64,000 nucleotides of DNA, taken from NCBI GenBank assembly GCA_029204225.1, contig CM055096.1:34425143-34489142 (forward strand), read 5' to 3'. This stretch comes from Diphasiastrum complanatum (Eukaryota > Streptophyta > Lycopodiopsida > Lycopodiales > Lycopodiaceae). Positions 1-10,616 of this stretch are shown one piece after another. The first letter of the stretch is position 1, and each line of letters starts with the position of its first letter. Under the pieces are notes generated by a model. It searched no databases. It was given only the letters and a program-made list of their open reading frames with translations, and had not been told where the DNA came from. The position numbers and the translations under genes were made by a program.

Positions 1-279
1 ATCTTACTTACTGCAAACCTCCAGGTGCCGGTTAACCACAAGAGACCAAACGATTCATGTTTGACCCCGCCATAGGACCTAATCCGGGTCCACCCACCGT
101 GCCCTGGCCTGTGACCGTATCAAGCTGGATCCGACCTCCATCCCAGACGGCGTCCCATACCACCGCCTAGGCTCTCAGCCATCTCCTGCCTCACGCTAGC
201 AATACATCCTAGCTGTGCACACGCTCTCCATCCACCTCCTCCTAGGTAGATAGAATGGATGGCAAATGAGTCCTCCTCT
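1..279. other. No recognised gene
   Basis: No protein family, RNA gene or repeat boundary could be recognised here. The stretch leads into a LINE reverse-transcriptase remnant and may be an unrecognisably decayed upstream part of it. Confidence 0.3.
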
Positions 280-1950
280 CCTTGTATACCTCCAAGGAGA
301 GAGACTCCAAGCGATGTGCACTCCTGGATCATGACATGTGGCAACCATGCAGGTTCACGAGTCACCGGTCAAGTCTACAGGCCCAGTCATCGTCCAGTCT
401 CAAGTCTGGGTTTGGGACCCAAGGGAGTTGGGTCCCTAACACCCCCACTCTTTTTGGTTTATATATTGATGAGCTTGAGAGAGCTATCAACCAGGATGGT
501 AGTATTGGCTGCAGGCTGGGTGATATACTCATATCGATTTTGCTTTATGTTGATGATGTGGCCTTGCTTTCTGCTTTTGGCGAGGGGTTGCAACGGCACT
601 TGGATACATTATAGGTTTTTGGAGACTTATTCGGTTTTTACTGTGCATACCAAGAAAACCAATGTTATGATCTTTAATCCCTCCAGGACCTTTATGCAGC
701 GACATATGTTCACTCTAGGGGGACAACCCCTTGAGGTGGTATCCTCTTCCACCTATTTGGGGACTTCCTTCACTGAGACTACGTAACGGGCATGCTACGC
801 TGGTTAGTCTTGTCACTTGAGCGCTTTTGTTTCAAGAAGCACATTCGCGATGCCCCAAGTAAGTGCAACCGATTTGATACTATTGTTGCACCCACAATTA
901 TGTATGCAGCAGAGGCTTGGTGCACTGGGATTCCTGAGTTAGAGTGGACTAGCTTTTCTCGTCTACATATCAGTATGCTGGCATGCATGATCTGAGCCAA
1001 ACCATTTGTTCCTCACCAGGTTATACTTCGTAGTTTGTTGTCATTCCACTACGGGTTGAGGCTATTTTCAGGTTGATCACATACATCAAGGAGTGATGAG
1101 TCTTCCGGTTTCACGTTATCCACACACAGTTTTTCTCTCTTCTCAATAGCTTCATTTCTAGGGTCATCAGCTATCATGGTACTCCCAGGCTTCTCGTCTT
1201 CTACGCATATACGACATTGATATTTATGATCCACCAGTGGGTTCTCGTTAGTATATCAGGGGGTTTATTTATCGTGCATATTCTCGAGTGAGACTTGGCA
1301 CAGGCCCTTGGGGGTCAAACCGGACTTCTATCACTCCAATTTCCTAGAGCTAGACAGTGTTGGGGTCCTAGTTTTGCCTCGCTATTTAGATAGCGGACTT
1401 TCACATTGCCTCCATTTTACACTGGGCCAGCTCCGAGTTTCCTCACATCAGCTATATGGCGTGGTGCTTCCAGGGCATCCCTCATATGAGCAGACTTTGT
1501 CAGATGTGCACATTAGGGGAGGTGGAGTCAGAGGAGCATTTCATATTCAGATGGCATGTCTATGTTATCATTGTCTTTTCCGGGACTCTCTAGTCACACT
1601 TCGCTCACTCATTTCATATGTTGACCCTCGATGTGTAGCACTGATGCTTCGCGAGATGTTCCTGCTCCGTAGAGATATTTGTCAGAGAGATCAATATGGA
1701 TACCATGACTCCCAGCAGACCCAAATTACCTCCTTTTTCTCTAGGAGATGATCTAGAGCAGACGCCGACATTTTGTCAGAGGATGAGTCAGATATCTTAA
1801 CTCGAGATTCTCGTCGCGATCGCCAATAGCGTATTGCGTCCTGGCCACATGTTAGAGCTACCAGGAGACTTCAGAGACGTAGAGCTCATGGGCATAGGCC
1901 CACTGCTTCAACACCTGCATCTTCTTCTATCGTTGCTTTCTGCAACAATG
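280..1950 (+). pseudogene. LINE (L1-like) ORF2 remnant: reverse transcriptase core to C-terminus
   Basis: This is the 3' part of a non-LTR retrotransposon reverse-transcriptase gene. Around 440-600 the frame reads TPTLFGLYIDELERAI and then LLYVDDVAL, the catalytic YVDD block of LINE reverse transcriptases. Downstream pieces in shifted frames (640-785, 800-990) carry TKKTNVMIFNPSR and STYLG, followed by APTIMYAAEAWC, all typical of the region after the active site. Around 1,500-1,560 a Cys/His-rich patch with EEHFIF resembles the C-terminal zinc-binding motif. At least four frame changes and several stops show that it is dead. No ORF1 or endonuclease precedes it, which fits 5' truncation, common for LINEs. 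I recognise the family by motif; the subfamily is not determined. Confidence 0.8.
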
Positions 1951-2327
1951 TCCTTGTGGTGACATGATCTATCATACAGTTCGGATGGTTATTGTATAGA
2001 TATACGGGGTGGGTTCCCCCTGAGCCAAGCTAGCCCATCATTCTCTCTTTGCAAAATATGTGCCTCCTTCATTGCCTGTTACAGCCTCCATCACCCGCTT
2101 TTCTTTTGCTTTTTCGATTGTAACTTCCTTGTCGGTGCACCAAGGATCAAACAGTAATGCAGGTGAGAGTTTAGGAACATTCTGAAGCCAATGGAAGCAT
2201 CATGATTTTTACGTTTACATAATTCTAAGCATCATGACATTTTTGACATACGTCACATGTTTGTGATGATATTGTAAGCTTGTATATAACATCTTTATGT
2301 ACAATTTTGGCACTTAAAGCATCAATG

Positions 2328-2330
<3 letters not shown>
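1951..2330. other. No recognised gene; interval between two LINE remnants
   Basis: No coding pattern can be supported. The left part may be the 3' untranslated tail of the first LINE copy, and the right part precedes a CT microsatellite that may belong to the leader of the second LINE copy. Confidence 0.3.

Positions 2331-2392
<62 letters not shown>
2331..2392. repeat. (CT)n microsatellite, about 31 units
   Basis: An uninterrupted CT dinucleotide run. It generates spurious Leu-Ser and Arg-Glu repeat reading frames on the two strands, which are not genes. It lies just upstream of the LINE ORF1 remnant. Confidence 0.97.
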
Positions 2393-2397
<5 letters not shown>

Positions 2398-2499
2398 CAT
2401 CTTCTTCACCTATCTGCATTAATACTCCACAAACAAAGGCCATTACTCCTATCTCAGCAGGACTTGTACACTCCAACAAAAGCCTATGAAGGCTACTTG

Positions 2500-3235
2500 T
2501 AGACAGCAGTGGATGCTCTACGAACGGAGGTGTAGAATCTTGAAGTGGCCGTGATCATTTTAACCAAGGATAATGCAATTCTCAAAAAGAAAATCCAGAT
2601 ACTAGAAGCACTGCCGACTCCAATGACAAAGCAAGATTCATGAACTAGAGAAGAATCCGGTTGAACATAAAGATGCCACAAAGACCTGGGCTTCATTATT
2701 CAAAAAAGAAAGTACTTCTACTCAAATGTCTACTTTTATTTCTGCCACCATTTCAGAAGAGAAACTTAGAGATTTAAAAGCTCTAAATGTTCGAGTTCGA
2801 GGAATTCCTGATACTCAAGATGCATTGAAAGAAGCAACATCATTTCTATAAACTTCATCTTTTAATGTTGATAGAATGGATAATGCTTGGCGCACCAAGA
2901 AAGATAATTCCACCCTTATCATCCAGTTCAAATCAAAAGAGGAGAGAAGAAATGTATTGCGGCTCAAAATCAAGTTAAAGGGTACAAACATATTCCTAGA
3001 CGACGATCTCACATATATACAGGTGGAAGAACATAAGAAAGCTTTCCAAGAGGCCAAGGTGGAGTGGCATGTTTGTACCAAGGGACTCTACAATCTATTC
3101 TTGAGTTCATGGGTCATGATATACATGCACGCTATCTTTGGATTCGCCTACTGGGCCTGGACAGACATCTTTATGGCAATATGTTACTTTCCACCTATGA
3201 CATCCTCTTTTGCAGACGTTGACTCCATACATTGA
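2500..3235 (+). pseudogene. LINE ORF1-like remnant (coiled coil plus nucleic-acid-binding domain)
   Basis: Translation around 2,507-2,625 gives a leucine/isoleucine heptad pattern (LEVAVIILTKDNAILKKKI), consistent with the coiled coil of a plant L1-like ORF1 protein. It is followed around 2,770-3,060 by LKALNVRVRGIPDTQ and, later, STLIIQFKSKEERRNVL and GTNIFLDDDLT, the RNA-binding core of ORF1-type proteins that accompanies LINE reverse transcription. Stop codons and frame changes interrupt the two halves. An endonuclease/reverse-transcriptase remnant of the same strand follows directly, so I assign both to one LINE copy. Family call is by motif pattern. Confidence 0.65.
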
Positions 3236-4794
3236 TCTATCACCAGACATTATCAGATATTCAGTGCGAGGTCATATACTCCTGACTGGTGATTTCAATG
3301 CCAAGACTGCCTCACGTCAAACAGAACTCCACGATGCTTCAGATCAATTTCGTGTGCAATCTATTGATTAGGTGGATAAGGGTATTTGCAGGACTTCTGT
3401 TGATACTCTTGGATCGGTCACTTCTTACGGTGAGTATCTTCTTCAATTTGGAGGTGCACATGATTTAGCCATTTTTAATGGCTTAGCTTGTTGGCCTGAC
3501 TCTATTGGATTTACTTGCCATCCCCATAGTGGCGGACATAGTGTGGTGGATTATCTCATGGGATCATCCTCTTTCATCTCATTCATCTCATATTTCCGTA
3601 TTTCCACCACTACTCTTTCATATCACTCGTGGCTCTCGTTCCACCTTGGACACACCATACCATCTACTCCACATCCCTCTTCCTCTACCTCTAATCGGGC
3701 ACCAAAATACAAGTTTGATGAGACTTATATTTTTTATACCAAGAAGCTCTTATGACTTTACTCCGTAATTTTCCCCATAATCTGCCTTTGGAATCCCAAG
3801 CTGCTTTCCTCACTGTTGCCTTACATGCAGTTGCCTCCATAGCTTTCCATCACGCAAATCCATCAACAAATCATCTATACACAATGTCATTCACCTCACT
3901 TCCTCTGTGACGTTCGTCATATATGCCACCGTGTTCTTCGCAATAAAAAAACGTACTTATGAATCAAATGAAGGCAAACATCTCATTAATCTCCTTGTCA
4001 GCTCCTCCACTGGTGCCTTTTGGCATGAGTTCTCTCCTTGGTCTCCACCTAGCTCACTCACAGATCTTCGTACTTGGACTAACTATGCCACCACTTTGTA
4101 CACTATCCCTACTGACATTCCCATTATCATTTCCCCACGACCCTTTGTTTTCCCTCTTTTTACATCTAATATGGTCCTTGCAGCCATCAACAAAATGAGA
4201 ACACACCGTACACAAGATGTTGAAGGTTCAGAATCTGAACTTCTTATCCATGCTCCTGATACACTGACACCCATGCTTGCCGATCTTCTTAACCACGCTG
4301 TCATCATTGGTTTCCCTTCCTCTTGGTGCACCAATATCATCCATCCTATCCACAAGACTGGTGATCCCATGAAATCTGATAATTACTGCACCATCATGAT
4401 TGGACATGTCATTGCAAAACTCTATGGTACCATCCTTCAGTCTGTGGTGAGTATAGATGTAGAGTCTAGGAGGCTTCATGCTATAAGTCAGGCGGGTTTC
4501 AAAGCTCATTACTCTACTATTGATCACGTCTTTACACTTATGACATTATGGTCACTCCTATAGATCGACACCGCAATTAGCGTGTATGTTGTATAGTACC
4601 TCACAGACCTCATATTTGGACATCTAGAGGGAGAGCTTTTGATAGAAGACGTCGTCCCAGTCAGCACAAGAGTATGAGACATAGTCATCGTCAGCGGATC
4701 GCTATTGTAGTAGATTCTCTTGTTTCATCGAGCACACATATCACATCCTTTTTTAGTCGTCTTAGTTGACAGAGTACACTTCTTCTCAACATGG
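3236..4794 (+). pseudogene. LINE ORF2 remnant: AP-like endonuclease and N-terminal reverse transcriptase
   Basis: Endonuclease motifs are visible: LTGDFNAKT near 3,280-3,305 (the GDFN block) and DSIGFTCHPHSGGHSVVDY near 3,500-3,555 (the late S-V-D-Y block). A reverse-transcriptase N-terminal region follows at 3,907-4,560, including GFPSSWCTNIIHPIHKTGDP, the SDNY block and ISQAGFKAHYSTIDHV. Around 4,563 the sequence jumps to a basic C-terminal tail, so the YVDD core is missing, unlike the first LINE copy. The tail is interrupted at 4,795-4,799 by the target duplication of a Copia element; the LINE tail resumes after 10,611. Many stops show that the gene is inactive. Confidence 0.78.
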
Positions 4795-4799
4795 ACATC

Positions 4800-5226
4800 T
4801 ATTAGGAATTAATGTTTATTTAATACCCCTTAATGATAGTTTGGCCATGCCTGCGTGTTATTATAGGGGTCATACTATTTATAGTAAATTTGTATTTTAT
4901 TGCTTATGCATGTACATGGGCGCACTACTACTAGATTAGGATCTGTTTTACTACTTAGAAACTCATCTTGGATCTTCGCCCAATATAGGTAGTAATTTTA
5001 GGAAATAGCTTTTGTTCTTTTGCTATTTGCTTTAGGCTTTTAGCTTTTCACATAGATTAGAGAAACTATACATATAAGTTGGCGCCCCACCACAATTCAT
5101 TCCAATGTTTTAGAGCTTTGCTGAATTCTTCTATAATCTGAATTCTCTTTAATCTCTATGCTTGGTTTGTGTGAGTGCTAGTAGGACTGGTAACTCCATT
5201 TAGAATTTGCATGACAAATTCTAACA
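4800..5226 (+). repeat. 5' LTR of Copia A
   Basis: A 427-bp direct repeat partner of 10,212-10,611. It ends in TTCTAACA and is followed at once by the primer-binding site. Its first dinucleotide is TA rather than the canonical TG seen in the 3' copy, so the terminus has mutated since insertion. Confidence 0.92.
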
Positions 5227-5239
5227 TGGTATCAGAGCA
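5227..5239 (+). promoter_or_regulatory. Primer-binding site (initiator Met-tRNA type), Copia A
   Basis: TGGTATCAGAGCA directly abuts the 5' LTR, complementary to the 3' end of plant initiator methionine tRNA, the usual primer for Copia minus-strand DNA synthesis. Confidence 0.92.
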
Positions 5240-5770
5240 GGCTTTTTGGTGTGAGAGAGAGCTTGCTTTTGCAGGCGTGCAATCAGATTGGAGGAGCTGC
5301 GCTGGACTGCTGTTGGAAGTAGTCTAGATCATTGACTGCGGAATATTTGTATCTGCTGACTCCATCGGTGCTTATTGGCTGTTTACAGACCTGAATCAGA
5401 AATTTACAGATCTAATTCTACAATTGCAGCTCACAGGTGTTTGATGACTGATCGCTGCTTGACTGTTTGCTGGAACTGCACATTGTTCGCTGTCTCTGAC
5501 CTGATCGCTGTCTACTGGCACTGTTTCAGAACTGTTCATTGTCTACTGCTCTGTAGAACCTGTTTACTGCTGTCAGAACTGCAGACCTACTCTTCGCAGT
5601 GTGCTGTCTATTGAAATTTCTGATCACTAAAAACAGACACATTGTTGAAGAAAAACAGGCTGATTGCTTTTGGAACAGATCTACAGGGCCTAATTTTCTG
5701 AAAAGATACTGATTGCTGAAAACTCAGGCTATAAAAATCAGGTTGCTAAAAATTGTTACAGATCAGAACA

Positions 5771-6631
5771 ATGGCAGGATTCAACGATGATGTATTGTTG
5801 GAGTCTAGCAAGCTAGATGGAACGAATTACAGTATATGGAAGTTCAAGATGCAAAATATTCTCCAAGATCGAGAATATTGGCAGATTGTCACAGGCATCG
5901 ATATACGTCCTAACACTGACAGGGAGTTACGGGAGTATCAGAGGCGTAGAAGAAAAGCTCATCATATCATCAACTTGTCAGTTAGAGATATGATGATACC
6001 TCACGTCAGAGATGTTGCTGGACCCAAGGAGGCTTTGGATATACTAAAGAACTTCTATGAGACGGTGAATCAATCACGAATATTGTTCTTGACTAATAAG
6101 CTACACACATTGAAGATGAGTACGGGTGAATCAGCAACAAACTATTTTACTCGGGTGAAAGGTTTGAGAGGGCAACTTATTGCGGTTGGAGAAAGTGTTC
6201 AAGATTCAGTCTTAGTATCCATTGTGCTTAATAGTCTACCTTTGGCTTATCAGAACTTTGTAATGATGTTATCGTTACGGGAAACGAGGACTTCTTTCAA
6301 TGAGCTGAATGCCATATTACTATAGAAAGAAATGAGACGACAAAATATTGTCAACAGGGACGATTTCAAGGAACAGGCATTCCTGGCGAAGAAGCAAGAG
6401 CAAAGTTCCAAGAAGGGTGGCAAAGGGAAGAAGAAGAAGAAGAAGAAGCAGCTAAATACGGAGGAGATTCAATCAAATCGATCAGATGATGGAAAGAAAG
6501 GAGTTCGAAAAGGCAACTGCTTTGTTTGTGGAAAATCAGGGCATTATGCAAAGGAGTGTTGGCACAACAAGTTCAAAAGAAGCAGGATGGGAATTTTGTT
6601 GAAGAAGAAGAAGCATCTAATGCAAAATTAA
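5771..6631 (+). pseudogene. Copia A gag (nucleocapsid precursor), interrupted
   Basis: The start at 5,771 gives MAGFNDDVLLESSKLDGTN, with the typical Copia gag opening (LDGTNYSIWKFKM) around residues 16-28. The body to about 6,322 matches the UBN2-type gag region. An in-frame TAG at 6,323-6,325 breaks the frame; the same frame continues through a Lys-rich linker into a CCHC zinc knuckle (C-x2-C-x4-H-x4-C) at 6,518-6,559. Gag would package element RNA in cytoplasmic virus-like particles. A stop at about 6,630 separates it from protease. It is dead as it stands, but otherwise the best-preserved part of this element. Confidence 0.88.
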
Positions 6632-6649
6632 GTGTTTTGGATCTTGAAG

Positions 6650-7815
6650 ACTATGAATTGTTTTTGGCATCGACATCTTCTGGTGCTGGCTTCTCAAAGG
6701 AATAAGACTATTGGTTTATTGATTCAGGAGCTTCAAAGCATATGACACCTAGGCGGGAGTGGCTATCTAATTTCAAAAATTAGATGATGGGTCAAATGTG
6801 AAGTTGGGAGACAACTACACATATGATATAAAAGGAGTTGGAAAAATACAAGTTCAACTACCTTCAAGGAAGATTGGTGAAATAAAGGACTTGCTTTATG
6901 TACCAGGAATTAAGAAAAACTTACTCTCAGTATCAGCTATTGCTAAGCAACACATGGTGGTGCAGTTTGATGATGAGCGGCTCATCAAGAGGAAGGATAA
7001 TGAAGTAGTAGCTGACAACATACTTGCAGGGCGGTTGTACAAACTTCAGGCTCAAGTGGTGGATCATCATGCAAGTGTTGCGGATATTGGATCAGTGAGT
7101 AAGCTATGGCACGAAAGGTTTGGACATCTGAATTATAAAAGTCTACAAGTCTTGAGGAAATACAACATGGTTACAGGTTTACCTCAAGTTGTTTCTGATC
7201 ACAAGGTTTGTGAAGGCTGTGTCTTAAGCAAGCATCATATGAAGAAATTTTCGCCTAGTACATTCAGGGCGAGAAATGTTCTAGAACTCGTTCATACAAA
7301 TTTGTGTGGTCCTATGAGAACTCAGTCCTATGGGGGAGCAAGTTACTTCATGGTGTTTGTGGATAACTATTCTAGGAAGACATGGATCTATCTTCTCAAG
7401 AATAAGGGTGAGCATTCAAGTATTTCACGTGGTTTAAGACATAGGCGGAGAAAGAAACAGATAGACAAATTAAAATACTACGCTCAGACAAAGGGGGAGA
7501 ATTTCTACGAAATTTCAGGTGTTTTGCAATGATCATGGTATAAAGAGACAATTTTCAAACACGAACACGCCTCAACAAAATGGAGTTGCAGAAAGAAAGA
7601 ACCGGTCTATAGTGGAAACTGCGAGGAGTATGCTCAAGAGCAAAAATCTTCCAAATATGTTTTGAGGTGAAGCAATTAAGACGGCGGTTTATCTTTTGAG
7701 TCAAAGTCCTACAAAGGTTGTAGAGAATCGGACTCCAGAGGAAGCTTACACGGGTCGGAAACCAGATGTAAGTCATTTGAGAGTGTTTGGTAGTATTGCT
7801 TATGCTCACATGATT
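6650..7815 (+). pseudogene. Copia A protease and integrase (N-terminal and core), interrupted
   Basis: The aspartic protease active site FIDSGASKHMT lies at 6,715-6,747, followed by a stop near 6,781. A long frame from 6,798 to 7,532 then covers the GAG-pre-integrase zinc region (LWHERFGHLNYKSL, then CEGC) and the start of the integrase core. The first core block reads LVHTNLCGPM, so the expected catalytic Asp is Asn. After about 7,420 the frame is disturbed and bases are missing. From 7,550 another frame resumes with NTPQQNGVAERKN, which holds the catalytic Glu region, then one stop, then SHLRVFGSIAYAHM. There the + strand coding stops abruptly at about 7,815, and its continuation is found on the opposite strand. 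Confidence 0.85.
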
Positions 7816-7819
7816 GTCA

Positions 7820-9985
7820 CACTAAAGTACCGTAGGTGAATCTTGTACCATATGTAGTAGAATCCTTCGTAACCATATTGCTTCACTTGCTACACTTGTA
7901 GGAGCTCGATATTCTGCCTCTGTAGATGATAATGCAATAGTATGTTGTTTCTTTGAACTCCCAGAGATAGCACCATAACCAGGACTAAAAACATAACCTG
8001 TAGTAGATCTTCGGTCTTCCGCATCTCTAGCCCAATCAACATCTACATAGCCCTGTAACTTCAAAATTTCATAGTTGCACTGCGTTTCAGAGAACACGAA
8101 TCTGAAAAGAAAAAACATTTAATTTTTTTTTGTGGGCAATATGGGTATGCAACAATGCCTGTTAGATTCTATCAAGGTTAAAAGTTTTCTATGGAAATGT
8201 GTTCCATTTCTTGTCAAATCACTGCATTGATAATGAGCAGTTATTATGCCAAGACCACCCTCCCCCCTTCTATCCTCCTGCGTTTCTGGAAAAAAAAAAT
8301 TCCTTTTTTTCTACGTTTCTATCCCGGAATGAGAAACGGGGAAACGTGTTTGCCCAAAAACGCGTTTCTGTGCAACTATGCTTCAAATCATCCTGTCTCC
8401 CATAAAGAATACCAAATCTCAAAGTACCCTGGATATATATGAGTATCCGCTTAGCAGCTCTCTAATGAATTTGCTTAGGCTTAGCCATAAACTGACTAAC
8501 CATACTCATAGCATAAGCAATATCTGGTCTCGTAGTAGTTCAATAGATTAAGCTGCCAACAAGCTTTTTGTATAATGTCTCATCTACATTCTGATCCTCC
8601 TCAACTTTAATAAGCTTACATCCACTATCATATGGTGTAGAAATAGGCTTGCACTCTAACATATTGAACTTTTCAAAGTTCATGAGCATACTTAGATTGA
8701 GAAATAAATAGCCCATGTGCTACTCTCCATACCTCAATCCCAAGAAAATATTGTAGTGAACCAAGATCTCTTATGTCAAACTCCGATGAGAGTTCTTTTT
8801 CTTGATACCCTGAATACTATGATCTGATCTTGTATTAACAAGGTCATCCACGTACATCACTACAATTACAATATGACCATCCCCGATCAAAACATAAAGT
8901 GTATGCTCCGAACTACTCCTCTGAAAGCCAAGCTCCTCAAAGTATGTGTCAATCCTCGTGTACCATGCCCTAGGTGCCTACTTAAGTCCATATAGTGCCT
9001 TGTCCAACTTGCAAACTTTGTCTTCATGTCCTTTTACTAGGTATCCCTCTGGCTGCTCCACGTAGACTTCCTCCTCTAGAAATCCATTCAAGAATGCACT
9101 CTTCACATCCAGTTGTTGAATATCCCATCCAAACTGAGCTGCCAATAATAAAACCGTCCTCACAGTAGTAGACTTAGCAACTGGTGCAAAAGTTTCTTCA
9201 TAGTCAATCCCTTTCTATTGAGCATAACCTTTTGCCACCAATCTTGCCTTATGTTTATCTATAGAACCCTCTAATTTGTACTTAGTTCTATAGACCCACT
9301 TGCATCCAATGGCCTTTTTACCTGTAGGTAACCGAACAAGTCTCCAAGTCTCGTTCTTAATAATTGAGTCGTACTCCTCATCCATAGCTTTCCTCCAAAT
9401 ATCCTCTTTTAGCTTGTTTGAAAGTAGATGGATCCTTGGTTTCCAATACTGTGGCCATATATGCAAAATGTACATCCCCATCTTTGTGATGATCTTCGTG
9501 ATGATCCTCCTGTTGATCCTCTTGTTGATCCTGATGTTCATGTTGCTTTTCAAGTCTAGCCGATCTCCTAGTCTCATGTGTACTGGACTCTCCCTGTTCC
9601 ATAATGGCACCATCCTTGAGTACCATCAGGCAATCTTCTAGCTTCTGATGTAGGATACTTCCTGCCTAGTGAAGTAGGAGGTGAATAAGTATCCCATATA
9701 CTTGATATCTCCTTCCTCTTTTCTTTCTCAACAAAGGTCACTCTAGGTATTTGGATTGGCATAGGCGATACATGTGTTGATTCGGGTCCCTGGGCCCCTG
9801 TAATAACTCGTCACACAATATAGGGATTCCTCCATCTTGATTCCTATCATAAGGTATCTCTGTATCTTTATGAGTTGCCTCCTCACCAAAGATTACATCT
9901 CTGTTTATGATGACTTTCTTACCCTCCAAGTCATACAACATGTATCCCTTCTCTTGACTATCGTATCCAAGGAATAAACGCTTGG
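7820..9985 (-). pseudogene. Inverted Copia A segment: integrase C-terminus, reverse transcriptase, RNase H
   Basis: Read on the - strand from about 9,985 downward, this begins with the integrase tail (KRLFLGYDSQEKGYMLYD), then the linker, then reverse transcriptase from about 9,395 (EEYDSIIKNETWRLV, KAIGCKWVYRTKY, ARLVAKGYAQ; then [19 protein letters not shown] near 9,110; MYVDD near 8,850). RNase H follows (YVDVDWARDAEDRRSTTGY, LSSTEAEYRA), ending near 7,822. Several stops are present. It starts almost where the + strand integrase ends at 7,815 and ends almost where + strand RNase H resumes at about 9,990, so an in-place inversion of one element is more economical than insertion of a second element. 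A hAT-like insertion interrupts RNase H. Confidence 0.82.
8070..8380. mobile_element. Small hAT-like non-autonomous DNA element (311 bp)
   Basis: The ends are perfect 11-bp inverted repeats: CATAGTTGCAC at 8,070-8,080 and its reverse complement at 8,370-8,380. The flanks carry an imperfect duplication, CTTCAAAAT (8,059-8,067) and CTTCAAAT (8,381-8,388), about 8 bp as expected for hAT. It splits the inverted RNase H frame exactly between residues that should be adjacent (DDLK and LQGYVD on the - strand). No transposase is encoded. The first 10 bases of the terminal repeat are shared with a larger element at 24,850-25,559. Confidence 0.75.
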
Positions 9986-10165
9986 TTGCCTAAATTGGCG
10001 AAAAATCCAATTTTTCACAGCAGGACAAAGCACATTGAAGTAAAACACTTCATCAGAGAGAAGATTCAGAGGGGTGAAGTGGAGCTTATCTATTGTCCTA
10101 CGGAAGAGCAAGTTGCAGATATCTTTACCAAAGGACTTGGCAAAGAAAATTTTTCAGAAGTTTAG
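9986..10165 (+). pseudogene. Copia A RNase H C-terminus (non-inverted end)
   Basis: The + strand frame reads [15 protein letters not shown] near 9,992-10,040, then VELIYCPTEEQVADIFTKGL, the conserved end of Copia RNase H, stopping at TAG 10,163-10,165. The residues just before KNPIFH are on the other strand near 7,820, marking the right inversion breakpoint. Confidence 0.85.
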
Positions 10166-10211
10166 AGAACTTCTAGGAGTAATAGATAACAAAGTAAACA
10201 TCAAGGGGGAG

Positions 10212-10611
10212 TGTTAGGAATTAATGTTTATTTAATACCCCTTAATGATAGTTTGGCCATGCCTATGTGCTATTATAGGGGCCATATAGTAAATTCGTTT
10301 TTTATTGCTTATGCATGTAGGTGGGTGCACTACTACTAGATTAGGATCTGTTTTACTACTTAGAAACTCATCTTGGGTCTTTGCCCAATATAGGTAGTAA
10401 TTTTAGCAATTAGATTTTGTTCTTTTGTTATTTGCTTTAGGCTTTTAGCATTTCACATAGATTAGATAAACTATATATGTACGCTAGCGCCTCACAAGAG
10501 CTTTGCTCAACTCTCCTATAATCCGAATTCTCGATAATCTCTATGCTTGGTTTGTGTGAGTGCTAGTAAAACTAGTAACGTCATATAGAATTTGTTTGAC
10601 AAATTCTAACA
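10212..10611 (+). repeat. 3' LTR of Copia A
   Basis: A 400-bp partner of the 5' LTR, beginning TGTTAGGAATTAATG and ending TTCTAACA. A polypurine tract (AAGGGGGAG, 10,203-10,211) lies immediately upstream, as needed for plus-strand priming. It is followed by the ACATC target duplication. Confidence 0.93.
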
Positions 10612-10616
10612 ACATC

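Larger units (their letters stand above)
4800..10611 (+). mobile_element. Copia-type LTR retrotransposon A, degenerate, with internal inversion
   Basis: The element is bounded by two related LTRs (4,800-5,226 and 10,212-10,611) and flanked by an exact 5-bp target duplication ACATC (4,795-4,799 and 10,612-10,616). The gene order gag, protease, integrase, reverse transcriptase, RNase H is that of Ty1/copia. It sits in the tail of a LINE remnant. Gag, protease and most of integrase read on the + strand, the integrase end through RNase H (7,820-9,985) reads on the - strand, and the last RNase H residues and the polypurine tract are again on +. Stops and frameshifts make it non-autonomous. A hAT-like element has inserted at 8,070-8,380. 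Confidence 0.93.

Noticed and set aside
2225..2489. Leu-Ser and Arg-Glu repeat proteins on the two strands
   Set aside because: Pure by-products of the CT microsatellite; the same happens at 11.05, 31.2 and 38.55 kb.
7820..9985. A second, independent Copia element inserted on the - strand
   Set aside because: It has no LTRs, primer site or target duplication of its own, and its ends continue the interrupted + strand protein at both junctions; inversion is simpler, though not proven.
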